Shown: positions 1 to 6,442 of the stretch, piece by piece
Layout of the letters: each line of letters begins with the position of its first letter
Numbering within the stretch: the stretch's first letter is position 1
DNA from: JAJFVC01 sp039698075
Lineage (GTDB): Bacteria; Planctomycetota; Planctomycetia; Pirellulales; Thermoguttaceae
Assembly (NCBI GenBank): GCA_039698075.1
Contig: JBDKTJ010000091.1
Span: 1 to 11,362, forward strand
Direction of reading: 5' to 3'
DNA length: 11,362 bases
Translations under genes and position numbers: made by a program
Notes under the pieces: model-generated
Seen by the model: only the letters and a program-made list of their open reading frames with translations
What the model was told of the DNA's origin: nothing
Database searches by the model: none

Positions 1-11
1 GTGAATCTGTT

Positions 12-677
12 CTAATCGCCGACTTCCGTTTGGGAGGAACGTTGGCGAATTTGAAGCAGCACGCTTTCGGAATCCGTGCCGGGCAGCGGATAGGACGCGA
101 GTTTGCGCAGCGCCAGATCGTGGAGCAGTCCGTAGTGCCGGGCCTCGCCGCGCTCGTCGAGCCACGACGGTCCCTTCAGGATCAGCAACCGACCGAACGA
201 ATCCCAGTGGGGGCGGAACCACTCGAGCAGCTTCTTGAGACGGGCCACCGCTCGGATGACCAGCGTGTCGAATCGCTCGGTGGTCAGCACGTCTTCCGCC
301 CGGGCGTTGAGGACCGGGACGGGCAGCTCGAGTTGTTGAACGATGTCGGCCACGGCTCGGGCTTTCTTGCCGACGGATTCGCAGAGCGAGACGTTCAGAT
401 CGTCGCGCACGATGGCCAGCAGCACGCCGGGCACGCCGCCGCCGGTGCCGACGTCGAGCACCGTCTCGTTGGGTTCCAAAAATTGAGCGATGGCGAGGCT
501 GTCGACCAGGTCGCGGGCGACGAATTTTTCGTAGTCGGTGTGGCGCGTCAAGTTGAGCTTGGCGTTCCAGTCCCAGAGCAACCGGCAGTAGCGGTCCAAC
601 CGTTCGGTTTGCGACGGAGGCAGCTCGATTTGATGTCGAGCCATCGCCGCGATCAGATTTTCTTCCGTAGCGTCCAC
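12..677 (-). CDS. rsmG: 16S rRNA (guanine-N7) methyltransferase RsmG (GidB)
   Basis: RsmG uses S-adenosylmethionine to methylate N7 of a guanine in the 530 loop of 16S rRNA (G527 in E. coli) in the cytoplasm. Numbering from the longest reading (ATG at 731), the sequence shows the family's NLTR motif at 60-63, the SAM-binding loop DVGTGGGVPG at 93-102, the IRAVARL stretch near 159-165 and LKG at 185-187. I chose the GTG at 675-677 (221 residues). It has a GAGG Shine-Dalgarno 8 bases upstream, and the protein then begins about as far before the conserved core as E. coli RsmG does. The alternative ATG at 729-731 (239 residues) has no visible Shine-Dalgarno, adds an N-terminus unlike the family, and overlaps a possible -10 box. 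The family assignment is firm; the start is less so. It is divergent from the unknown gene at 795. Confidence 0.93.
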   Translation of the reverse strand: MDATEENLIAAMARHQIELPPSQTERLDRYCRLLWDWNAKLNLTRHTDYEKFVARDLVDSLAIAQFLEPNETVLDVGTGGGVPGVLLAIVRDDLNVSLCESVGKKARAVADIVQQLELPVPVLNARAEDVLTTERFDTLVIRAVARLKKLLEWFRPHWDSFGRLLILKGPSWLDERGEARHYGLLHDLALRKLASYPLPGTDSESVLLQIRQRSSQTEVGD

Positions 678-685
678 AAGCAGTC

Positions 686-689
686 CCTC
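686..689 (-). promoter_or_regulatory. Ribosome binding site favouring the GTG start of rsmG
   Basis: On the minus strand GAGG lies 8 bases before the GTG at 677, with an AAGGGGG run just upstream (692-698). No comparable site precedes the ATG at 731, so this site supports the shorter RsmG. Confidence 0.5.
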
Positions 690-729
690 GTCCCCCTTGT
701 TTACTTCAACCGCGCGACATGCTAGGTTC

Positions 730-757
730 ATTGTAAACGTTCGCGGGTGATTTCACC
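730..757 (-). promoter_or_regulatory. Possible rsmG -10 box and GGTGA-TT-TCACC operator-like palindrome
   Basis: On the minus strand TACAAT (730-735) matches a sigma70 -10 box at five of six positions. A start near 723 would leave a leader of about 45 bases before the GTG at 677. The -35 region is poor. At 746-757 two perfect 5-base arms, GGTGA and TCACC, flank a 2-base centre and lie where the spacer and -35 would be, so a repressor site is possible. The region also faces the divergent gene at 795. This rests on sequence pattern only. Confidence 0.28.
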
Positions 758-794
758 ATTCCCCATTCGCCTTTCGGTTTTTGCCGGTTTTTTT

Positions 795-1628
795 ATGCCT
801 TTGGACCGCGAGGAATACGTCGAGCAGGCGTACTTTTTCAAAACGCTCCGGGAGCGGATGCAGCAGGCCATGTCGACGCAGGACCTGCTGGACGCCATCC
901 GCCAAGAGGTTTTGGCGACCACGATGCTGCCGTTCGCGCTGGATTTCATGGCCGGCGAGCTGCGGTTGACGGGCGGATTTTCGACGGCCATGGCTCGGAT
1001 GCCGCACTATTTCACGCCGTTTCAGACCTACGTGATCGGCGAGGCGGAGCGGGCCGAAGGACGATTCGATTTTCGGATCGCGTTGGAAATTTTGCAGCGC
1101 GAGGCCGAATACCGCAGCCGGGACGCCACGCCGCAGGGCGTGTTTCTTTATCAATTTGAGGCGATCTGCCGCAACCGATTGGGCTATGACCGCGGACTGG
1201 ACGCCATCGCCGGCGACTCGATCTTCAACGACGATTGGGGCCAGTGGATACGGACCGTACGGCGTCAGGTCGGGCTGATCGACGTCGCCGATCTGATTTA
1301 CGTGCGCAGCGAACTGTATCGCAAGCACGGCGGGACGACGGAGAAGCCCGTCTTGTTCGGCGAGAAAGAAGGGCGGATCGCGATGGCCAATCGGCAGAAG
1401 GATCCGTTGTTTCTGTTTTCGGCGCTGCAACGTCAGTTGGGCTATCCGAACGTGCCGAGACCGCAACCCGAAGACACGCAGCGGTACATTCTGCCGGCCG
1501 TGCAACAGCATGTCGAGCGGCTCGAGGCCCGGCTGATTCTGCTGGAAGAAGAAATTCGGGGCGGGATCAATCTGACGCGGTTTTACGACGCGCGGAAGTC
1601 CGAGGGCGGCGAGCGGAAGGCGGAGTGA
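795..1628 (+). CDS. Conserved-looking hypothetical protein, function unknown
   Basis: A 277-residue protein I cannot assign to a named family. It has no signal peptide, no membrane segment and no obvious catalytic motif, so it is probably cytoplasmic. It looks mostly helical, with many aromatic and charged residues: an N-terminal helix (EEYVEQAYFFKTLRERM, 6-22), a hydrophobic patch at 43-62, an aromatic segment at 70-80 (MPHYFTPFQTY), and a glutamate/leucine-rich helix near the C-terminus (about 235-256) that could form a coiled coil. Base use and codon pattern match the neighbours, so this is a genuine gene. I chose ATG 795 because it begins a well-behaved N-terminus. An in-frame GTG at 747 would add 16 residues but crosses the palindrome at 746-757. 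The ATG has no Shine-Dalgarno; a run of seven T precedes it. The gene may share control with divergent rsmG. Confidence 0.8.
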   Translation: MPLDREEYVEQAYFFKTLRERMQQAMSTQDLLDAIRQEVLATTMLPFALDFMAGELRLTGGFSTAMARMPHYFTPFQTYVIGEAERAEGRFDFRIALEILQREAEYRSRDATPQGVFLYQFEAICRNRLGYDRGLDAIAGDSIFNDDWGQWIRTVRRQVGLIDVADLIYVRSELYRKHGGTTEKPVLFGEKEGRIAMANRQKDPLFLFSALQRQLGYPNVPRPQPEDTQRYILPAVQQHVERLEARLILLEEEIRGGINLTRFYDARKSEGGERKAE

Positions 1629-1668
1629 CGCGCGTTCCAACTAAAAAATGTGCGGATGCTCTTCCGCG

Positions 1669-1687
1669 AAAACGGTTGGCCGTTTTT
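1669..1687 (+). terminator. Weak intrinsic terminator-like hairpin after the unknown gene
   Basis: AAAACGG (1669-1675) pairs with CCGTTTT (1680-1686) around a TTGG loop, and the T-run ends at 1687. Only three of the seven pairs are G-C, so it is weak. It lies about 40 bases past the stop at 1628 and could act on transcripts from the left. Confidence 0.35.
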
Positions 1688-1750
1688 CTTGGAACGTCCC
1701 AATCGCGGTGAATTCGCACAAACGCGGCAAGACGTTTTCTCGCTCAACCG

Positions 1751-1786
1751 CCCTCACCCTGGCCCTCTCCCAGAGGGAGAGGGGAC
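1751..1786. repeat. Dispersed intergenic palindrome (CCCTCACCC...GGGAGAGGGG type)
   Basis: A perfect 9-base stem, CCCTCTCCC at 1763-1771 and GGGAGAGGG at 1775-1783, closes a 3-base AGA loop and is preceded by CCCTCACCCTGG. From memory, near-identical strings recur between genes in many unrelated high-GC bacteria, planctomycetes included, as REP-like repeats. Only one copy lies in this window, so dispersal cannot be shown here. In this position it may also serve as a transcription stop between convergent genes. Confidence 0.6.
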
Positions 1787-1827
1787 ATTCCATCCGCATT
1801 TTTGCAAAAGTTCAGTTGGAACGCGCA

Positions 1828-3750
1828 TTACTTCGTGGGTCGTTGGTCGCGCGATTGCGGATTTCGGGCGGAACGGCCGTTTTCGGTTCGGGCGGGTTCG
1901 TGGCTGGCGCCGGACAGGTAGTTGTCCACCGTGGCCGATTCCTGCAAGTTCTCGAAACAGTCGGCCATCGCCACCCGCAGTTTCTTTTCGCGGAGATCTT
2001 CGTAGATGTCGTTGCGGACCATGTCGAAGGTGATGTTGGCCGTTGGTTTGGTGAACTCTTCGCAGCGCAGAATGACGAACTTGTCGCCCATCTGGATGAT
2101 GCCGGACAGCTCGCCGGGTTGCAGCGAAAACGCCTCTTGCTCGAGTTGAGGCTTTCCGCCGAAGCGTTTGATGGGGGGAACCTCGCCGCGCATCGCCTGG
2201 CTGCTCGGCTCGACCGAATACTGCTCGGCCAGATCGCCGAAGAATTCGGACGTGTTCTTTTTGCGGGCCAGATCGAACACCTGCTGGGCGCGGCGCTGGT
2301 TGTCCAGCACGATGGCCAGGCAGCGGACGCGCGGGCCGTAGTTCGCCTCAAACCCCTTGTGAAGGTCTTCTTCGCTCACCTCGACTTGGTCGCCGACCAA
2401 TTTTTTCAACGCCACCGAGGGCCAGACGACGTCGTCGCGATAGGTTTCGAGCGGAACGCCCTGCCGTTTGGTGACCTCCCGGAGCCACGTTTCGACGTCG
2501 GGCGAACCATCGGCCTTGGGCTTCACGCCGGCCAACGCGGCCCGGGCGATCTCTTTTTGCAGGTCTTTCTCGGTCACGGCGATGCCCTTGCGGCGGCAGG
2601 CCTGCTCCAACAGCATCCGATGGATCATGCCCTCCAAGGTCGCAACGCCGTGTCGCGCGATGCATTCCTCGTCCAGTTCGTGGATGGTGACCGGCTCGCC
2701 GTTGATCATGGCGGCCACGGTGGGCATGGTGCGGTGGCGAACCGGATCGTTCCAGATGTTCTCGACTTTCGCGTCCTTTTGCAATTGCTCGAAGACGTTT
2801 TGGGCCACGGTGCGCATTTTGCGGTCGCGCAGGATTTCTTCCAATCGCGGGGCGGCCTGCTCGAACTTGACGGGTCGGGCGGGCAGCAGGCCCTCGCGTT
2901 TCAGGATCACGTATTGGCCGCCGGCGTGAAGGACGGGCGAAATCTCGCCGTCTTTCATGTTGAACACCGCGTCCTCGATCTCCTGGTAGCTGCCGTGTTT
3001 GCGAATGGGGTTGATGATCCCCTTGGCGCTGGCGCTGGGCGAATCTTCGGAGTTGTTTTTGGCGAGGTTGCCGAAATCGTCCGGGTCGGCCTTCGCCAGG
3101 GCGTGGAGCTTTTTGGCCTTTTCCACGGTCGACACCGCGATCAGTCGGGCGCGGACCGCTTCGCCGTATTCCGTCTCGAACTCGCGGATCAGCTCGTCCT
3201 TGGTGATCGTCAGCCGTTCGCCGGCCAGCTTGCGCAACGCCAGCGTGGGCCAAATGATGTCGTCGGCATACTGCTCGCCCGTGATGTTCCGCTCCTGTTT
3301 GAGCATCTTGAGCCATTGATCCACCGGGATGTTGAATCGCTTGGCCATCCGCTGAATCTCGGCGTGGACCTCGTCGCGCGTCACGCGAACGTTTTGACGA
3401 CGGCACTCGGCCACGATCAACCGCTTGTTGACCATGCTTTCCAACACCTCTTGGCCGTGATTGCGACGGCATTGGGCGGCCAAATCGGTCCGCAAAATCC
3501 GCTGGTTGTTCACGGTCGCCGCGACGTCGGTCACTTGGGCCGGCGATTTCTTGGCCGGCGCCGCTTGTTCGGGCTGTGGGGCCTCTTCTTGGACCGACTG
3601 AGCGCGGATCGACGACGCCGGCCAGTAGTGCCGAACGGTAAGGCAAAGGGCCACGGCCAACAGGCTGCCGAGCACCATGTAGAAGCGTTTTTGGCGAATT
3701 CCCAGAATCCGTTTGCAGGGCATTTTAGAATCCAAGCAATTTTGGGTCAT
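1828..3750 (-). CDS. Membrane-anchored tandem SurA_N/parvulin-type PPIase-like protein
   Basis: 640 residues, probably a periplasmic folding factor. A basic N-terminus (PCKRILGIRQKR) and a hydrophobic stretch at 24-39 give a signal anchor, followed by an Ala/Pro/Gln-rich linker to about residue 72. Then come two homologous halves, each a SurA_N-like helical region plus a parvulin rotamase domain: about 78-195 with 197-287, and about 345-470 with 474-565. Matching stretches such as DDIIWPTLALRKLAG (163-177) and DDVVWPSVALKKLVG (439-453) show internal duplication. The parvulin patterns F..LA...S and GEIS/GELS are present, but the two family histidines appear absent from both copies, so isomerase activity is doubtful. 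ATG 3750 is chosen over the internal Met10 because it has a perfect AAGGAG at 8-base spacing. The gene is divergent from the TolC-like gene and convergent with the unknown gene to its left. Confidence 0.87.
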   Translation of the reverse strand: MTQNCLDSKMPCKRILGIRQKRFYMVLGSLLAVALCLTVRHYWPASSIRAQSVQEEAPQPEQAAPAKKSPAQVTDVAATVNNQRILRTDLAAQCRRNHGQEVLESMVNKRLIVAECRRQNVRVTRDEVHAEIQRMAKRFNIPVDQWLKMLKQERNITGEQYADDIIWPTLALRKLAGERLTITKDELIREFETEYGEAVRARLIAVSTVEKAKKLHALAKADPDDFGNLAKNNSEDSPSASAKGIINPIRKHGSYQEIEDAVFNMKDGEISPVLHAGGQYVILKREGLLPARPVKFEQAAPRLEEILRDRKMRTVAQNVFEQLQKDAKVENIWNDPVRHRTMPTVAAMINGEPVTIHELDEECIARHGVATLEGMIHRMLLEQACRRKGIAVTEKDLQKEIARAALAGVKPKADGSPDVETWLREVTKRQGVPLETYRDDVVWPSVALKKLVGDQVEVSEEDLHKGFEANYGPRVRCLAIVLDNQRRAQQVFDLARKKNTSEFFGDLAEQYSVEPSSQAMRGEVPPIKRFGGKPQLEQEAFSLQPGELSGIIQMGDKFVILRCEEFTKPTANITFDMVRNDIYEDLREKKLRVAMADCFENLQESATVDNYLSGASHEPARTENGRSARNPQSRDQRPTK

Positions 3751-3758
3751 TGTGGTTT

Positions 3759-3764
3759 CTCCTT
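3759..3764 (-). promoter_or_regulatory. Shine-Dalgarno AAGGAG fixing the PPIase-like start
   Basis: AAGGAG on the minus strand lies 8 bases before the ATG at 3750. It is the strongest ribosome binding site in the window and favours this start over the internal ATG encoding Met10. Confidence 0.8.
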
Positions 3765-3833
3765 AAACCGCGTTCCAGCAAGGACTTGCGACAATCTCTC
3801 CTCTGGCGAGTCGCCGTCCGATGGAAAGCGCCC

Positions 3834-3863
3834 AGTATAGGATGCCGGCCAAAATCGAGGCAA
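3834..3863 (-). promoter_or_regulatory. Probable sigma70-type promoter of the PPIase-like gene
   Basis: On the minus strand TTGCCT (3858-3863) and TATACT (3834-3839) match the -35 and -10 consensus at four and five of six positions, with an 18-base spacer. Transcription would begin near 3827, giving a leader of about 75 bases that includes the AAGGAG site. Planctomycete promoters are poorly defined, so this is a pattern match only. Confidence 0.45.
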
Positions 3864-3938
3864 GAGCGAAATCGCCAGGAGTTTTTCTTGTTAAGAGGCG
3901 CGTTTGGGGTGATGTGGAAAAGCCTGGATGGCCGCAAG

Positions 3939-4019
3939 AACATTTCCGATCACGCAGATCGGCAAAAGTCTACCGATTACGCTGCCGATAACAAGTTTGC
4001 CGATTACTCCGTTTGGAGA
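3939..4019. repeat. Degenerate 27-bp tandem repeat in the divergent control region
   Basis: CCGATNAC occurs at 3946-3953, 3973-3980, 3985-3992 and 4000-4007. Two 15-base copies, AAGTCTACCGATTAC (3966-3980) and AAGTTTGCCGATTAC (3993-4007), differ at two positions and start 27 bases apart. A weaker third copy starts 27 bases before the first, at 3939. An inverted pair, ATCGGCA (3958-3964) and TGCCGAT (3983-3989), lies within the array. It sits 60-140 bases upstream of the TolC-like start, so it is best read as a clustered operator. The rest of the 3751-4078 intergenic stretch holds the PPIase promoter and a leader hairpin; I see no gene in it. Confidence 0.5.
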
Positions 4020-4020
4020 G

Positions 4021-4037
4021 CTGCGCTCGTTGCGCAG
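4021..4037 (+). other. Hairpin in the leader of the TolC-like gene
   Basis: CTGCGC (4021-4026) and GCGCAG (4032-4037) form a perfect 6-bp stem with a 5-base loop, ending 41 bases before the ATG at 4079. No T-run follows, so it is not a terminator. It may stabilise the mRNA or be incidental. Confidence 0.35.
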
Positions 4038-4078
4038 ATTCCAAACCGCCCGTGCAAACCGTTCAGGAATGCAGAACT

Positions 4079-6442
4079 ATGAGTCGCCGAATCCCCCTGA
4101 TTGGAATGGTGCCGTTGGGTGTTTTGGCCCTGTTGGTGGGCTGCCGACCCCAAGAGCCTTTTTATTTGAAGAAGGTCGACTGCGACTTGGCCTACTACAA
4201 GGGCGAGGCGACGGAGATTGAAATGCCGGACGTGGCGTCCGATCGGCTGGGCGACGTGGCGAACGCAAAGCGGCCGTTTTCGCTCATCAACAACGATCCG
4301 AAAAACGTTTGGAACCTGACGTTGGAAGAGGCGATGCGGATGGCCCTGACCAACAACAAGGTGATGCGGAACATCGGCGGCCAGATTCAGGGTTCGCCCG
4401 ACTTCATTTTGCGTAATCCGGAAGTGGCGCCGACGATTTATGATCCGGCGTTGGCTGAAAGCAACCCGCGCACCGGTCCCGAGGGGGCCTTGGCGGCGTT
4501 CGATGCGCAGTGGAGCACCAGCATCATGTGGCAGAAGCTCGACACGCCGGTCAACACGGGCACCTACAGCTTGCTTGTCTATCCGGACGTCAACAATGTC
4601 GAGCAGTCGGTGTTCCAGACGAAGATTTCGAAGACGGCGGCCACGGGCGGACAGTTCTCCTTGGCGCACGACGTTTCGTACAACCATTGGATGTATCCTT
4701 ACACGACGAACACGAAGGAGTACATGGCCGACTGGAACGTCAATTTGACGATGGAGATGCGGCAGCCGTTGTTGCAGGGGGCGGGCACGCAATTCAACCG
4801 GATCGCCGGTCCGGGCGCTTCGCCGGGCGTTTACAACGGCGTGGTGCTCGCGCGGATCAACACGGACATTGCGTTGGCCGAGTTTGAAAACGCCGTGCGC
4901 AACCTGGTCAACGACGTCGAAGTGGCCTACTGGGAACTGTACTATCAGTATCGCAGCCTGGACGCGGTGATCGCCGGACGCGACAGCGCGTTGTCCACTT
5001 GGCGGAAGATTTACACGCTCTACCGCATCGGCGGCAAGGGCGGCGAGGCGGAGCGCGAAGCGCAGGCCCGCGAACAATACTATCTGTTCCGAAGCACGGC
5101 CGAGCAATCGCTCAACAACCTGTACGCCGCCGAGGCGAAGTTGCGTTACATGCTCGGGTTGGCCGCGACCGACGGACGGCTGATTCGCCCGAAGGACGAG
5201 CCCACCACGGCCAAAGTGGTTTTCGATTGGTCGAGCGTGCTGAGCGAAGGTCTGGTGCGAAACACCGAGCTGCGCGAAGAGAAATGGATCGTCAAGCGGC
5301 GTGAGTTGGAGTTGATCGCCGCCAAGAACTTCTTGTTGCCCCGATTGGACTTGATCGGCCAGTATCGCTGGCTTGGGTTCGGCAACCGGGTCGACGGCAC
5401 GGGGGCTTGGAACTCGGACACCGTGAATCAAAACACCAACGCCTATCGGACCTTGACCGACGGCAACTACCAGGAATGGCAGTTGGGCTTGCAGGCGAAC
5501 GTGCCGATCGGGTTCCGCCGCGAATTGGCCGGCGTGCGCAACGCGCAGTTGGCGTTGGCCAAAGAGCGGGTCAAGTTGCAGGAAGGCGAGTTGGAGCTTT
5601 CGCATCAGTTGGCCCACGCCGTCCGGCAGGTCGAGGCCGAACACGTGTTGAGCCAGACGAACTTCAACCGGCGCATCGCCGCTCAGCGCGAAGTGGACGC
5701 CGTGCAGGCCGCGTATGACAACGACACCGTCACGTTGGACGTGCTGTTGAAGGCCCAACAGAGCCTGGCGCAGGCCGAGAGCGACTACTATCGATCGTTG
5801 GTCGATTTCAACAAATCGATTTCGACGGTCCACTACCGCAAGGGGTCGTTGTTGGAGTACAATGGGGTGTACTTGGCCGAAGGGCCGTGGGTGGGCAAGG
5901 CGTATTTCGACGCCCGCCGACGGGCCACCGCCCGCGCCGCTTCGACCCCGTTGGATTACGGTTTCACGCAACCGAGAGTCATCAGCCGCGGTCCGATCGA
6001 GCAGCGTGCCGGCGGTTTGTTCGAGGACGGCGTTCTCGAACAGTCACAGCCGACCTTGGATCGTTCGAAATCGCAGTCGAAGCCGCAGTCGGAGTCCGAG
6101 TTGGTGCCCACGCCCGAGCCGATGACCTCGCCGATCGGCGGGGCGCCGGTCCGAGGCCGAAAGGCCCCGACGATTCGGAGCGACGCGCTTCCGAGCGAGC
6201 CGGGTCCGACGGAGACGACTCCGATGGAAACGATTCCGTCCGAGCCGGCGGCGCCGAAGCCCGTGGCCGATCCGCAGGCGTCGACGTTGGGCGGCGGACA
6301 GCGTGCGGCGATTCGCATCGTGGACCGAAAGGTTCGCGCGACTGGTTGGACGACGGAGGGAAGCGGGGGCGACGATGAATCTCGAACGAATCCATCGGCT
6401 GATTCAGTTGATCGGTCTGTTGCAGGCCGGACGGGGTTATAA
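4079..6442 (+). CDS. TolC-family outer-membrane efflux/secretion lipoprotein
   Basis: 787 residues. TolC-family proteins form trimeric channel-tunnels spanning the outer membrane and periplasm, used with inner-membrane pumps for efflux or type I secretion. The N-terminus is a lipoprotein signal peptide ending in the lipobox LVGC (Cys22). The first efflux-protein repeat starts near NLTLEEAMRMAL (79-90). Strand-forming segments (about 140-235) lead to MRQPLLQGAGTQFNR (227-241) and long helices at 257-355. The second repeat runs about 383-585, with strands around LDLIGQYRW (423-431) and the helical DVLLKAQQSLAQAESDYYRSL region (554-574). Residues from about 612 on form a Pro/Ser/Glu-rich, probably disordered tail, which makes the protein longer than typical TolC homologues. 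ATG 4079 is chosen over an upstream in-frame ATG at 4013 because it opens the signal peptide; AGGA lies 10 bases before it. No pump or adaptor gene is adjacent. The last 68 bases overlap the next gene. Confidence 0.92.
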   Translation: MSRRIPLIGMVPLGVLALLVGCRPQEPFYLKKVDCDLAYYKGEATEIEMPDVASDRLGDVANAKRPFSLINNDPKNVWNLTLEEAMRMALTNNKVMRNIGGQIQGSPDFILRNPEVAPTIYDPALAESNPRTGPEGALAAFDAQWSTSIMWQKLDTPVNTGTYSLLVYPDVNNVEQSVFQTKISKTAATGGQFSLAHDVSYNHWMYPYTTNTKEYMADWNVNLTMEMRQPLLQGAGTQFNRIAGPGASPGVYNGVVLARINTDIALAEFENAVRNLVNDVEVAYWELYYQYRSLDAVIAGRDSALSTWRKIYTLYRIGGKGGEAEREAQAREQYYLFRSTAEQSLNNLYAAEAKLRYMLGLAATDGRLIRPKDEPTTAKVVFDWSSVLSEGLVRNTELREEKWIVKRRELELIAAKNFLLPRLDLIGQYRWLGFGNRVDGTGAWNSDTVNQNTNAYRTLTDGNYQEWQLGLQANVPIGFRRELAGVRNAQLALAKERVKLQEGELELSHQLAHAVRQVEAEHVLSQTNFNRRIAAQREVDAVQAAYDNDTVTLDVLLKAQQSLAQAESDYYRSLVDFNKSISTVHYRKGSLLEYNGVYLAEGPWVGKAYFDARRRATARAASTPLDYGFTQPRVISRGPIEQRAGGLFEDGVLEQSQPTLDRSKSQSKPQSESELVPTPEPMTSPIGGAPVRGRKAPTIRSDALPSEPGPTETTPMETIPSEPAAPKPVADPQASTLGGGQRAAIRIVDRKVRATGWTTEGSGGDDESRTNPSADSVDRSVAGRTGL

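Larger units (their letters stand above)
1630..1826. repeat. Inverted-arm intergenic element between convergent genes
   Basis: GCGCGTTCCAACT at 1630-1642 reappears exactly, inverted, at 1814-1826. Further in, an A-run followed by TGCGGATG (1643-1658) is matched by the inverse (CATCCGCA plus a T-run, 1791-1803). Each outer arm begins one base beyond a stop codon: the TGA at 1626-1628 on the plus strand and the TAA at 1828-1830 on the minus strand. The 130 or so bases between the arms hold a short hairpin and the dispersed palindrome described separately. This could be a MITE-like insertion or a long-range bidirectional terminator. I see no flanking target duplication. Confidence 0.6.

Noticed and set aside
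1648..3840. A 730-residue open frame on the plus strand opposite the PPIase-like gene
   Set aside because: It is the antisense shadow of a well-supported gene in GC-rich codon usage. The product has no recognisable domain, while the minus strand encodes clear parvulin units with a perfect ribosome binding site.
3939..4019. The 27-bp repeats as a CRISPR array or replication iterons
   Set aside because: The units are adjacent and degenerate with no spacers, only about three are present, and there is no cas gene, dnaA box cluster or replication gene nearby.
4004..5971. A 655-residue open frame on the minus strand opposite the TolC-like gene
   Set aside because: Antisense shadow. The plus frame carries a lipobox and TolC-family repeats, while the minus product is low in information and rich in His, Arg and Val, as shadows in this genome are.
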